A stretch of 64,000 bases of DNA from Marivita cryptomonadis (GTDB lineage Bacteria; Pseudomonadota; Alphaproteobacteria; Rhodobacterales; Rhodobacteraceae): contig NZ_JFKD01000019.1 of the NCBI RefSeq assembly GCF_002115725.1, forward strand, positions 1-64,000, given 5' to 3'. Below the pieces are notes generated by a model, which searched no databases, was not told the origin of the DNA, and saw only the letters and a program-made list of their open reading frames with translations. The position numbers and the translations under genes were made by a program. Numbering within the stretch: position 1 is the first letter of the stretch; the number at the start of each line of letters is the position of its first letter. Positions 53,045 to 62,595 of this stretch are shown piece after piece.

Positions 53045-53920
53045 ATGACAGATCGCTTGGAATTTGTAATCGGACTGGATGGTGGCGGCAGCGGCTGCCG
53101 CGCTGCTCTTGGCGCGCCGGATGGGACGGTTCTGGCCACGGCGCATTCTGGTTCGGCAAATTACACAAGCGATCCGGACGGAACGGTCGCTCATATCCTG
53201 ACCGCGCTGACCGAGGTGACATCTTTGGCTGGCGTATCATTCGACAGAGTGAAAGAGGCGCCCGCTCATTTGGGCTTGGCAGGAATTGTCACCCACGAAG
53301 ATGCTCAATCCTGTGCGGCGCGTCTGCCACTTAAGAACTGCCGCATCAGCAACGATCAGCTGACCTCGGCCGTCGGGGCATTTGGGAGCCAAGATGGGGC
53401 TCTGGTTGGCGTTGGAACAGGATCTTTCGTCGCCATTAAACGAGGGGACACCATCCGGTCGATTGGCGGCTGGGGTCTGCAACTGGGGGATCAGGCATCA
53501 GGCGCATGGCTTGGTCGGCTGGCGTTGCAACGCTGTGCGCTTGTAACCGATGGTTTGGCAACACCTTCGCCCTTCATCGAAGACGTTCTGCAAACATTTG
53601 AATTGGATGCAAATCGCATGATTGCGTTTGCGCAAAAAGCGGCACCTGCAGACTATGCAGCATTTGCACCAAACATCTTCGACTCCGCATCCCAAGGTGA
53701 TCCTCACGCGTGTGACATGATCAGAAAGGCGGCGGATTACTTGGACCTGTGTCTGGACACTGCTGGTTTGATTGACGGTGAGGGGGTTTGCCTTGTCGGA
53801 GGCCTTGCCCCTCTTTACGCGCCCTGGCTCAATGAGCGCCACCAAGCCAGAGTGGCCGAGCCTTTGGGAACTGCTCTTGACGGAGCCATCCGTTTGGCGT
53901 GGAAGCGTGCAGCCACCTGA
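53045..53920 (+). CDS. BadF/BcrA-type sugar kinase, glucosamine kinase-like
   Basis: A 291-aa ASKHA ATPase. The phosphate-1 motif FVIGLDGGGSGCRAALG opens the protein, phosphate-2 appears as LVGVGTGSFVAI, and GGWGLQLGDQASGAWLG is the nucleotide/sugar loop. The best fit is N-acetylglucosamine or glucosamine kinase of the BadF family. It has a terminator upstream and is convergent with btuF, so it is probably a single-gene unit. The substrate is inferred from family. Confidence 0.78.
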   Translation: MTDRLEFVIGLDGGGSGCRAALGAPDGTVLATAHSGSANYTSDPDGTVAHILTALTEVTSLAGVSFDRVKEAPAHLGLAGIVTHEDAQSCAARLPLKNCRISNDQLTSAVGAFGSQDGALVGVGTGSFVAIKRGDTIRSIGGWGLQLGDQASGAWLGRLALQRCALVTDGLATPSPFIEDVLQTFELDANRMIAFAQKAAPADYAAFAPNIFDSASQGDPHACDMIRKAADYLDLCLDTAGLIDGEGVCLVGGLAPLYAPWLNERHQARVAEPLGTALDGAIRLAWKRAAT

Positions 53921-53924
53921 CTAG

Positions 53925-54746
53925 TCAGTCGTTGGCGGATCGGGTCAATGCGGAGGCCTGTTCACGAACCGAGGCAATCGCGTTCATCACGAACGGTGTG
54001 CCGCATACCCAATCGACAGAGGTTTTCAAAGCCGGGAGCCCCTCCAACGCGGGATGCGTCAGCATTTCTTCCGAAAGCGAAAAACCCGAAAAAGGCTGCG
54101 ACCTGATCAGAGCATCCGGTTGGTTCAAGATCACCTGTTCCAATGTGAGCGTGCCGTTGCCCACAAGACCAAGCTCATCAGACAGATTCCGCACCCCGGC
54201 AGCCGTCAAAATGTCATGGCTCAAAGTGCCTGCCCCAAGGGAAAACCCATTCGGCAGAAAGAAGGCTGCAACGGGTTGATCGCCGAGCGCCTCGGGTAAA
54301 GCTGCTAAGTCCTGCTCCAAATCCAAGGCCATTTCTTCGCCTCGATCAGCCTGGCCCAGAACTTTGCCCATGCGACGAATGTCACCGGGGATATCCCGCA
54401 GCGATAGGGTGATCGCGAACTGCTCCACCTCGATGTCAATCGACCGCAGCAAAGCAAGCATGGCCGGGTCACTGTACTCTCCAGCGACAACGATATCGGG
54501 GTTTAGCAAAGCGATCGTTTCAGCCTGCGTATTGTTCTTGGCAAATTGCGCGGCCCGTTCGGCCATGACCGAGTTGCGCGGATCATCTGAAAGATCGCTT
54601 AATGACAAGATCTGGTCAGGGTCTGCCAGAAGCATGACAAGCTGATCGGTACAGACATTGACCGACACCACGCGCGGCAGATCAGATGCGATGGCCCCTA
54701 GGGGGACCAACGCAAAGCTGAGAAGCGCCATCAACCGGCGCATCAT
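53925..54746 (-). CDS. btuF: Cobalamin-type ABC binding protein (BtuF-like)
   Basis: A 273-aa periplasmic protein with a signal peptide (cleavage near GAIASD). It has the cobalamin/siderophore class III binding fold: RVVSVNVCTDQLVMLLADPDQI at the start, LNPDIVVAGEYSDP and a long central helix. It begins directly after the btuB stop, so the two share the riboswitch-controlled transcript. It passes cobalamin from the periplasm to an inner-membrane BtuCD, which is not in this window. The class also binds siderophores, but the riboswitch points to B12. Confidence 0.82.
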   Translation of the reverse strand: MMRRLMALLSFALVPLGAIASDLPRVVSVNVCTDQLVMLLADPDQILSLSDLSDDPRNSVMAERAAQFAKNNTQAETIALLNPDIVVAGEYSDPAMLALLRSIDIEVEQFAITLSLRDIPGDIRRMGKVLGQADRGEEMALDLEQDLAALPEALGDQPVAAFFLPNGFSLGAGTLSHDILTAAGVRNLSDELGLVGNGTLTLEQVILNQPDALIRSQPFSGFSLSEEMLTHPALEGLPALKTSVDWVCGTPFVMNAIASVREQASALTRSAND

Positions 54747-56579
54747 TCAGAAAGATGTCTCAACACCGAAACGGATGGTCCGATCCGGTGCATTGAAACC
54801 GCGCACTGTCTGATACGAGACGTCGCCGACGTTATCAATCGCGCCATAGACACTCGCCATGTCGGTGATCGCATACCGCGCGGAGACATCCCAAACGGTG
54901 TAGTCATCCAAAGGGGTCAGTGTCCCAAAACCGTCCAGAGTGTCCGAAACGCGGGTCATGTTGATGCCGACCTGCAACCGATCCGTCACATCCGCCTCCA
55001 ACGCCAAAGACAGATCGTGACGCGGAACACGAACAACACGTTCACCGTCATTTTCGGTGTTTGTCAGTGTATATGCACCAGACACCCGCACACGATCAGT
55101 GATTGCGTAAGACCCGCTCAGTTCGAGACCACGTGTTTCAGTTGTTCCGTCCGTCTGAATGTAGCAACCAAATGTTTGAGACGGCAAGCAGTTCGGCCCA
55201 CTCCCAAACCCAATCAGGTTATCGATTTCCGCCCAGAAGACCGTGGCCTTTACCGTTCCCCGGTCACCATAGCTGTGCTCGATCCCAAGATCGAAGCTCA
55301 GGCTTTCTTCTGGGTCCAGAGGGGTCGATCCGGCATAAGGCCCGAAGCGTTCATACAAAGACGGCGCGCGATAGCCCGTGCCAAGAGAGGCTCGAACGGT
55401 GGTTGCCTCGTCAAGCCGATACGACAAAGCAGCACGCCCCGAGAGTTGCCCGTCGAAGTCCGAATAATCATCGTATCGAAGGGTCAGCGAAAGTTCGACG
55501 GCATCGGTTGGTGTCGCTTTCACTTCTGCAAATACCGCCGAGTTCGATGCATCATATGCATCGCCATCCAAGGCTGCGCGCTCTTCGCTCCAGTCTGCGC
55601 CAAAAGCAAGAGACACGCCCGAGGACAGATCACCCGTGGCCAAGTAAGCGACTGTATCGCGCTCGCCAAGAAAATCGCGGGTGAAGCCCACCGGATCAAA
55701 CCGTTCGATCTCGTATCGGCTGAAGGACAGCTCATGTGTCCAAGCCCCCGCTTGCACTTCGCCGAACATCCGCACGCCACGGCGTGTTTCGTCGATTTCG
55801 CCGCGCGGATCGGTTGCCGCCTGATCGTACTCTGCGGTGCCTTCCGACCAGAAACCGTTGAATCCAATGCGGATGGCGTCACTGACTTGGTAGGCTGCAA
55901 ACAGATTGACCAAGCTTTGTTCAAAGCCGTCGTTTTCATCATCCGTATCACGTGCCGAATAGCCTTCGCTGGTCACGCGTCCAAGGCTCAACGCCAGTTC
56001 GGCACGATCATCAAGATATCCGAAACTCAGGTTTGCAGAGCGGGTTTCAAAGCTGCCCAGTTCAAGCTGTGCCTTGCCCGAAACGCCCGAAACTTCAGGC
56101 CGCCAAGTCTCAACCTCGACGACACCGGCAATCGCTTCTGACCCATAGACTGCGGATTGCGTCCCTTTGACGACTGCCAGACGATCCAGCGAGCCGGTGG
56201 TTAGTCTGCCGAAGTTGAAGGCTGTCTGTGGGCCCGATGGATCCGTGACATCAATACCATCAATTCGAACCCCGACATAAGGGCCGCTCAAGCCGCGAAT
56301 ACGAACTGTCGCACTGCTGCCCAAACCACCGTTGGCGCTGACCGAGACGCCCGGAAGCAGATCGAGTGCGGCAGTGGCGCTTGCCCCTTCGCGTTGAATA
56401 TCTGCAGAATTGGCCACGTCGATCGTGGCACCGGTTGTGTCGAGGTTCGTCGGAAGCAATCCACCAAAGACGACGATGTCTTCGAGTTCGATAACTGCCC
56501 CACCGACATCCTGTGCCATCAGTGCTGATGGCGCGATGAGGGTGCTGCAAAGGAGTAGTCTCGAGGTGAGCCTTGTCAT
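54747..56579 (-). CDS. btuB: TonB-dependent outer-membrane receptor, BtuB-like
   Basis: A 610-aa beta-barrel receptor with a signal peptide ending near MAQDVGG. The plug domain (DIQREGASATAALDLLPGVSV; VRIRGLSGPYVGVRIDGIDV) is followed by about 22 barrel strands ending in a C-terminal phenylalanine (RFGVETSF). It imports vitamin B12 using TonB. The cobalamin riboswitch 140 bases upstream shuts it down when B12 is plentiful. Confidence 0.88.
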   Translation of the reverse strand: MTRLTSRLLLCSTLIAPSALMAQDVGGAVIELEDIVVFGGLLPTNLDTTGATIDVANSADIQREGASATAALDLLPGVSVSANGGLGSSATVRIRGLSGPYVGVRIDGIDVTDPSGPQTAFNFGRLTTGSLDRLAVVKGTQSAVYGSEAIAGVVEVETWRPEVSGVSGKAQLELGSFETRSANLSFGYLDDRAELALSLGRVTSEGYSARDTDDENDGFEQSLVNLFAAYQVSDAIRIGFNGFWSEGTAEYDQAATDPRGEIDETRRGVRMFGEVQAGAWTHELSFSRYEIERFDPVGFTRDFLGERDTVAYLATGDLSSGVSLAFGADWSEERAALDGDAYDASNSAVFAEVKATPTDAVELSLTLRYDDYSDFDGQLSGRAALSYRLDEATTVRASLGTGYRAPSLYERFGPYAGSTPLDPEESLSFDLGIEHSYGDRGTVKATVFWAEIDNLIGFGSGPNCLPSQTFGCYIQTDGTTETRGLELSGSYAITDRVRVSGAYTLTNTENDGERVVRVPRHDLSLALEADVTDRLQVGINMTRVSDTLDGFGTLTPLDDYTVWDVSARYAITDMASVYGAIDNVGDVSYQTVRGFNAPDRTIRFGVETSF

Positions 56580-56719
56580 TTCATTGATCCCAGCCTTGTC
56601 CGGCGCATTGCACCGGAGTGATGAAAAATCTGGAATGCTGACGCATCCGCAGACGGTGATTTACACCACTACGGACGAAGCCGCCGCCCCATCGCGCCCC
56701 GCGATTGGACTGGGTGTTC

Positions 56720-56926
56720 GTCTTCGGCAGGTCTCCTGACTTGCGGGTCTCTGCTATGCTGGCCTTCCCAGGGTCCGTGACGGACACCAGTGGCACTTTC
56801 AGCGTCGCTCGCCACTCACAGTTGCGGGGGCAGTCGCGGATTTTTCCGAAGAAGCACCGCGTTCCCTTTTCACCGAACGCTGTTGAACGCTCGGACCGTA
56901 GACACGCTCATCTGCACCCGACGTTA
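56720..56926 (-). promoter_or_regulatory. Cobalamin riboswitch
   Basis: On the minus strand the leader of btuB contains the B12-box core GTCAGGAGACCTGCC (56726-56740), GCCACTG further 5-prime and the TCGGGTGCA-type first stem near 56915, with GGGAAGGCCAGC in between. This order is the AdoCbl riboswitch. It would block btuB-btuF expression on binding cobalamin. Confidence 0.9.
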
Positions 56927-57156
56927 AGGATGCGTCAAGTGGGCTTTGCATTCTGCCACCTTGGCGCTTGGTCGCAGGTACATGATTAAGTCATCCATCA
57001 AATTTTACGGGAATTTGCTCGTTTTCAGTACCTTATTGCCCAATTGCGATCACGAAATGGACCAAGTTCGCCACCAACCTTAATAAGACCGTTTCGCCCT
57101 CAGGTGGACCTGCTGTGGATGAGACCCGTTTGAGTGTGCTGTGACCAAAGAGGTTT

Positions 57157-59391
57157 GTGCCCGTGTCGTTTTCATTCCAATTCGATTACCGCTACGATAT
57201 TGACGGGTTTTTCGATGACCCAGACCGCCGCGCGGCATTGGATGCAGCCGCTGCGGAATGGGCAGCGATCCTCAAGGATGAGTTCACCGACGTCCCCGTT
57301 GGCACGGTGTTCAGCATCAAGAATCCTACAAACTTTGAAATCGAGACAGTCACTCTGTCTGAGCCGATTGACGACATTCTTGTCTTTGTTGGATCGCGGT
57401 CACTACCCTCTGGAATATTGGCATTGGCAGGGCCGGATGGCGGGAACGCTTCAGGCGATGTTTTCGCAGCACGAATTTCACCCGATTTCAGAGGCTCTGG
57501 CCCTGTCACCGATTTCGAGCCCTGGGCAGGCTCTCTGACATTCAACTCCCAAGCCAACTGGTCGTTCGCGTTGGACGGTCCCGTGCAAGGCTACAGCGAT
57601 TTCTTTTCGGTCGTGATCCACGAACTTGGACATATCCTGGGGATCGGATCGTCCGGCGCCTTTGACCGATGGATCACCAACAGCGAATTCGCCGGCCCCA
57701 ATGCTGTACAAGCCAATGGCGGGCGCCCAATTCCGCTCGAGGACGATCACGCGCACATCGAAGAGGGATATGCAGACGACAGCGTCGCCTTGGACCCGGT
57801 TCTGACGAATGGCTCACGGGTTCTTGTGAGTGATCTCGACAAAGCGATCCTTGCAGATATTGGATACCAGATCGCCGGCTTTGAGGCCCACGGCACAAAA
57901 CCTCCGATCGCAACAATTACAAGCGAACGTGTCTTCGGAACCGTCACGGACGATAGGATCAACGGGCTGGACGGGAACGACTCCCTGCAAGGCGCGGAAG
58001 GGCACGACCAACTTTTCGGAGACTTCGGAAATGATGATCTGTTTGGCCAAACAGGCGACGACACGGTGCACGGCGGCCCCGGTGACGATTATCTGGACGG
58101 TGGCGCAGGTGATGATGTCCTGAGGGGAGGCCCCGGAGCCGATGTGTATTTCGGGCATGAGGGTCGGGATGTGTTCGTGATTGCTACCGGCGATGGAAGC
58201 AACAGCCTTGCTGACTTCGATCTTGAAACAGACATCATCCAACTGATCGATAGCGGGTTTTCATCATCTGATGATGTGTTGGCGGCGGTCTTCAAGCCAT
58301 TCAACAACGTCTCACGTGTTGAATTGATCGACGGCACAACAATTGATGTGCTGCATCGTTCTCAGAGCGGAACACCGTTGACCGAAGCACATTTTCAGTT
58401 GGAACCGACCCAATCGGACACTCCACATTCGAACCCAGCGACGGATGATGGGGCGCGCGTGGTGCTTGCCTCAGGTGATGCTGCAAATGATAGCATGGAG
58501 TCTTCCGTGCTTTTGGGAACGTCCTCGGACGACGTCATGATCGCGATGCAAGGGCATACACATGTCGACGGGTTGGACGGCGTCGACACAGTGCACTTCA
58601 CCGGGAACCAGACGCACTACACCGTCACCTTTCAAAACGGGCAGGTGTTCATCACTGACCGGACCGAGGCCGGGGCTGTGCCGATGCGTCTGGACAATAT
58701 CGAGCGGATCGCCTTCGAGTTGTCCGATACTGCATTCGATGAGCCAATGGATTTGCGGCAATTCGGTGGGCACGTTACACTGGATCAGGCAGCGCTTGAC
58801 ATGTTTATCGAACTCTACGTCGCATACTTCAATCGAGCGCCGGATGCCCTGGGCCTTGGTTTTTGGGGCACTGCCCACGCACAAGGTATGCCACTGGCTG
58901 AAATCGCAGGTCTTTTCGCGAACCAAGTCGAAACACGCGCGCTTTATGACGATGACATGAATGCATTGCGGTTCGTTTCGGAGATCTACCAGAATGTTTT
59001 GGGACGGGCGCCTGATATGGATGGCCTCGTGTTCTGGACTACTGCCTTGGAAAGCGGAGCGGTCACCCGGAGCACATTTATCCTCGAACTTCTGCAAGGG
59101 GCAAAAGCAGAAACTGCGAACTTTGCGCATGAGGAACTTGTTGATCGGCAAGCCGACGACCAGCAATACCTCGCTCTCAAAACAGAACTGGGCACGCAGT
59201 TTGCGATCGATCGCGGCATGTCCGACCTCACGGCGGCGTCGCTGGTCATGCAGGCCTTTGATGGAAGCACTACCTCCTTCGACGCAGCAAGCGCATTGAT
59301 AGAAAGCTATTACCAAGCTGCATTAGACCCGGTGGCGGGTGCGTTTCTTATGCCGCTGATCGGCATGCCACCTGACGAAAATTCGCTCTGA
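57157..59391 (+). CDS. Secreted RTX metalloprotease with DUF4214 C-terminus
   Basis: A 744-aa protein without a signal peptide. Residues 152-165 hold SVVIHELGHILGIG, the zinc motif HExxH; the position of the third matrixin histidine (HExxHxxGxxH) is serine, and a later cluster (DDHAHIEEG) may supply the ligand. RTX calcium repeats follow (NGLDGNDSLQGAEGHDQLFG and more, about 265-330). Residues near 545-645 form a DUF4214 domain, usual in type I secreted Rhodobacterales proteins. Export by a type I system through a C-terminal signal is expected; no such system is in the window. Start is GTG 57157 or, with better ribosome spacing, GTG 57163. Confidence 0.83.
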   Translation: MPVSFSFQFDYRYDIDGFFDDPDRRAALDAAAAEWAAILKDEFTDVPVGTVFSIKNPTNFEIETVTLSEPIDDILVFVGSRSLPSGILALAGPDGGNASGDVFAARISPDFRGSGPVTDFEPWAGSLTFNSQANWSFALDGPVQGYSDFFSVVIHELGHILGIGSSGAFDRWITNSEFAGPNAVQANGGRPIPLEDDHAHIEEGYADDSVALDPVLTNGSRVLVSDLDKAILADIGYQIAGFEAHGTKPPIATITSERVFGTVTDDRINGLDGNDSLQGAEGHDQLFGDFGNDDLFGQTGDDTVHGGPGDDYLDGGAGDDVLRGGPGADVYFGHEGRDVFVIATGDGSNSLADFDLETDIIQLIDSGFSSSDDVLAAVFKPFNNVSRVELIDGTTIDVLHRSQSGTPLTEAHFQLEPTQSDTPHSNPATDDGARVVLASGDAANDSMESSVLLGTSSDDVMIAMQGHTHVDGLDGVDTVHFTGNQTHYTVTFQNGQVFITDRTEAGAVPMRLDNIERIAFELSDTAFDEPMDLRQFGGHVTLDQAALDMFIELYVAYFNRAPDALGLGFWGTAHAQGMPLAEIAGLFANQVETRALYDDDMNALRFVSEIYQNVLGRAPDMDGLVFWTTALESGAVTRSTFILELLQGAKAETANFAHEELVDRQADDQQYLALKTELGTQFAIDRGMSDLTAASLVMQAFDGSTTSFDAASALIESYYQAALDPVAGAFLMPLIGMPPDENSL

Positions 59392-59461
59392 TCTCTTGTG
59401 TCACATCCATGATCACAACGGGAAAACAAGCAGTAGATCTGCAAGTTTGAGCTGTAAAATA

Positions 59462-59505
59462 ATTCCGACAAAATTACTCGGAATGTGTTGATCGTGCGTC
59501 GGAAT
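59462..59505. promoter_or_regulatory. Operator-like repeats before iron binding-protein gene
   Basis: ATTCCGA-N9-TCGGAAT is a 7-bp inverted repeat (59462-59484), and a third TCGGAAT half-site follows at 59499-59505. It is about 50-90 bases before the ATG, a likely site for a metal-responsive regulator. It is not an obvious Fur, Irr or RirA consensus. Confidence 0.45.
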
Positions 59506-59552
59506 CATGTAACTGACTCTTTTCGTAAGAAATACGCATAATGGAGAGTCAC

Positions 59553-60578
59553 ATGCGCGTCCTAAGGACCACTTCGACCCTGGCGCTTGTCGTCAGCACC
59601 GCTTTTAGCACCGCCGCATTTGCAGAGGGCGAAGTGAACCTCTATTCATCGCGGCACTACGATACCGATGAGCGGCTTTATTCGGACTTCACGGAAGCAA
59701 CCGGGATTACGATCAACCGCATCGAAGGCAATGCAGACGAACTGATTGCACGGATGCAAGCCGAAGGTGCAAACTCGCCTGCGGATATCCTCTTGACCGT
59801 AGACACGTCGCGCTTGGAACGCGCCAAGGCAGCTGGCGTTCTGCAATCCATCGACAGCGATATTCTCGAAGCGCGTATTCCCGACAGTCTGCAAGATGAC
59901 GACAACCAATGGTTTGGTTTCAGCCAACGAGCCCGCATCATCTTCTACGACAAGAACGACGTGGCGAACCCGCCTATGGATTACGTGTCCTTGGCCGATC
60001 CGAAATATAAAGGACTTGTGTGCCACCGGTCTTCGACAAACGTCTATTCGCAGACATTGCTCAGCGCTGTAATTGAAAATCATGGAGAAGAGGCCGCGAC
60101 AGCTTGGGCGCAGGGTCTTGTCGATAACTTTGCACGTGATCCGCAAGGCGGGGACACAGACCAGTTGCGTGGCATCGTTTCGGGTGAATGCGATATCTCA
60201 ATCTCAAACACGTACTACTTCGCCCGTGCCCTGCGCACAGAGGTCGAAGGCCTGTCCGAAGCCGATCGCGCCAATATTGGATGGGTTTTCCCCGCACAGA
60301 ACGGTGAAGGTGCGCATATGAACCTGTCCGGTGGTGGCGTTGCTGCGCATGCGCCGAACCTTGAGAACGCCATCAAATTCCTTGAATATCTGGCGTCCGA
60401 TCAGGCACAGCAGTATTTCTCGGCCGGCAATGACGAGTACCCTGCTGTTCCAGGCGTCGGCCTTTCGCCGTCGGTCGCAGCCTTGGGTATGTTCCGTCCC
60501 GACGACGTAGATTTGTCCGAGGTCGCGCAGAACGTGCCGACAGCTCAGAAAATTTTCAACGAGGTCGGCTGGAAGTAA
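59553..60578 (+). CDS. Iron(III)-type ABC binding protein
   Basis: A 341-aa periplasmic protein from ATG 59553, chosen because GGAG lies 6 bases before it (an in-frame ATG at 59541 overlaps that site). It has a signal peptide ending at AFAEG and the FbpA/FutA layout: EVNLYSSRHYDTDERLYSDFTEATG, DILLTVDTSRLERAKAAGVLQ and late tyrosines that ligate iron (SNTYYFARAL). It binds ferric iron for the permease encoded opposite. An ATPase is not in the window. A strong terminator follows. Confidence 0.88.
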   Translation: MRVLRTTSTLALVVSTAFSTAAFAEGEVNLYSSRHYDTDERLYSDFTEATGITINRIEGNADELIARMQAEGANSPADILLTVDTSRLERAKAAGVLQSIDSDILEARIPDSLQDDDNQWFGFSQRARIIFYDKNDVANPPMDYVSLADPKYKGLVCHRSSTNVYSQTLLSAVIENHGEEAATAWAQGLVDNFARDPQGGDTDQLRGIVSGECDISISNTYYFARALRTEVEGLSEADRANIGWVFPAQNGEGAHMNLSGGGVAAHAPNLENAIKFLEYLASDQAQQYFSAGNDEYPAVPGVGLSPSVAALGMFRPDDVDLSEVAQNVPTAQKIFNEVGWK

Positions 60579-60601
60579 GCTGATACAGCATCGCGGAAAT
60601 T

Positions 60602-60627
60602 GAGGGCGCCTAGGCGCCCTCTTTTTT
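60602..60627 (+). terminator. Rho-independent terminator overlapping the permease stop
   Basis: GAGGGCGCC-TA-GGCGCCCTC forms a 9-bp stem with a 2-base loop followed by six T, ending the iron binding-protein transcript. Its right arm encodes the last residues and stop codon (60610-60612) of the convergent permease gene. Confidence 0.85.
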
Positions 60628-62346
60628 GTTGCCCTGTTCGTTTCTGATACGACGGCACAACAGGATGACAGGAAGCGTGCCAATTGCGACAATCACAAGA
60701 CTTGGCACCGCTGCCCCGGCAAGTCTTTCATCGGCGGCAAGACGATGGGCCTGAACCGCCAATGTGTCGAAATTGAAAGGTCGCATGATAAGGGTCGCAG
60801 GAAGCTCTTTCATCACATCGACAAACACGATGAGCAGCGCCGTGAACAAGCTTGGACGCAAAAGAGGGAAATGGACTCGACGCAACAGCCCCCATTCGCT
60901 TTGCCCCAGCACCCGTGCCGCCGCGTCCATATTTGGATTGATGACGGCGACGCCACCCTCGTAGGCACCAATGGCAGCCGCAAGAAAGCGGATCATGTAG
61001 GCGCATACCAACAACCAGATGGAACCCGTGAACAACAAGCCCGTGGATATTCCGAATGCTTCGCGCATGTAGGCATCCAACGCATTGTCGAAAAATGCAA
61101 ATGGCACCAGCAGTCCAACGGCGATGACCCCACCCGGCACAGCATAGCCAAGACGCCCGATATACAACACGGTAGTGGCGAACCATGAGTGCCGGTTGCG
61201 GGCAAGACTGCCGAACAAGAGCGCAACGGCAACTGTAAGCAACGCCGCGCAGACACCAAGAGTGACAGAGTTTTGCGCGAATTGCAGATAGCGCGGGCTG
61301 AACAAGCTTTGCTCAGACCCCACAGCCATTTCTGACAACATCACAACCGGCAAGAGGCACCCGAGAAATGCAGGCAGAAAACAGGTCATCAGGGCAAGAC
61401 CCCCGTACCATCCGTTCAGGGACACTCGCGGCATCGGTTCAAATTTTCGTCCAAACGCATATCTTGCCTCACCGCGATTGACCCGTTCGAGAATGGCAAG
61501 GAGCAAGGCAAACGCCAACAGCCCAAGCGACAACTGGGCTGCGGCGGCGCGGTCGGCAAAGGTAAACCAACTTGAATAGATGCCCACCGCGAACGTCTGA
61601 ACACCGAAATATGAGACAGTGCCGAAATCTGCGATGGTCTCCATCCCGACAAGCATCGCACCTGAGGCGATGGCAGGACGGGCCATAGGAAGCGATACGC
61701 GCCAGAACGCGCCAAACCGTGTCTGCCCAAGCGATTGCGCTGCATAAAAAGTGGTCGCACTTTGTGACGCAAAGGCTGCCCGCGCCAAAAGATAAACATA
61801 TGGATAAAGCACCAGCGTCAGCATTGCCGCCGCGCCACCAAGAGAGCGGATTTCAGGAAACCAATAGTCCCTTGGTCCCCACCCAGTGACAGCGCGCAAT
61901 GTGGATTGCACGATGCCTGGGTGATCAAGAACATGGGTGTATGCGTAGGCTAGGACGTATGCGGGAAATGCCAGCGGCAAAACAAGCGCCACCTCCAACA
62001 CCCGCCGACCCCTGAACTCTGTTGTGGTGACCAACCAAGCGGTCACAGTTCCGATCAGGGTGCTAAATGTGACCACTGTCACCAAAAGAACGAGCGTGGC
62101 GCGGGTGTATCGTCCTAGGACGGTATCAGCCAAAGACTGAAGGGTCTCTGTCGATCCCATGAATGCCGCAACCAACACACTGATGTGCGGCAAAAGACAG
62201 ATAGCAGCAACGAATCCTGCAAGAACCCAAGGCAATTTGCCAATCAAAGACGCTGTCCCGCGTGGAAAACTGATAGATGTTTCCGCCATGCTCGCTTGGT
62301 CCAATAAGTCAGTGGTGTCCGTATTCCGATAAGAACTGTCAGACAT
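60610..62346 (-). CDS. Iron-type ABC permease, two fused transmembrane domains
   Basis: The frame runs from 62388; ATG 62346 (578 aa) or ATG 62289 (559 aa) are the likely starts and neither has a strong ribosome site. About twelve membrane segments form two halves, with coupling loops near FYAAQSLGQTRFGAFWRVSLPMARP and AARVLGQSEWGLLRRVHFPLLRP, the FbpB/SfuB type. It moves iron taken by the convergent binding protein. The C-terminal lysine/glutamate tail overlaps the terminator of that gene. Paired ATGCATG sites lie upstream. Confidence 0.85.
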   Translation of the reverse strand: MSDSSYRNTDTTDLLDQASMAETSISFPRGTASLIGKLPWVLAGFVAAICLLPHISVLVAAFMGSTETLQSLADTVLGRYTRATLVLLVTVVTFSTLIGTVTAWLVTTTEFRGRRVLEVALVLPLAFPAYVLAYAYTHVLDHPGIVQSTLRAVTGWGPRDYWFPEIRSLGGAAAMLTLVLYPYVYLLARAAFASQSATTFYAAQSLGQTRFGAFWRVSLPMARPAIASGAMLVGMETIADFGTVSYFGVQTFAVGIYSSWFTFADRAAAAQLSLGLLAFALLLAILERVNRGEARYAFGRKFEPMPRVSLNGWYGGLALMTCFLPAFLGCLLPVVMLSEMAVGSEQSLFSPRYLQFAQNSVTLGVCAALLTVAVALLFGSLARNRHSWFATTVLYIGRLGYAVPGGVIAVGLLVPFAFFDNALDAYMREAFGISTGLLFTGSIWLLVCAYMIRFLAAAIGAYEGGVAVINPNMDAAARVLGQSEWGLLRRVHFPLLRPSLFTALLIVFVDVMKELPATLIMRPFNFDTLAVQAHRLAADERLAGAAVPSLVIVAIGTLPVILLCRRIRNEQGNKKEGA

Positions 62347-62418
62347 ACCGTGCTGCTTAACATCGAGAGCTAGCAAACAAAATCGCATTTCTACGATGCG
62401 TCAGTCTTCACCGTCATT

Positions 62419-62444
62419 ATGCATGACGAGTACATAAATGCATG
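62419..62444. promoter_or_regulatory. Paired ATGCATG sites before the iron permease
   Basis: ATGCATG occurs at 62419-62425 and 62438-62444, 19 bases apart, with flanking A/T. Each contains a palindromic ATGCAT, so this may be a double site for a metal regulator controlling the permease gene. Confidence 0.35.
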
Positions 62445-62595
62445 TTGCGAGAGAGTTGCCTCCCTGAAAAGTCGGTGGCTTGGGGTTTGGCTTTTCGCCA
62501 AACTGGGACGTTCTTACTCTGTCGATTGAACAAGGCCGAACCCTGCAAAGGATTTCATTCACCTCGCAGATGTCAGCGGATTCAGCTCAGCCCGA

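Noticed and set aside
55017..56141. 374-codon plus-strand open frame opposite btuB
   Set aside because: Antisense shadow of the receptor barrel.
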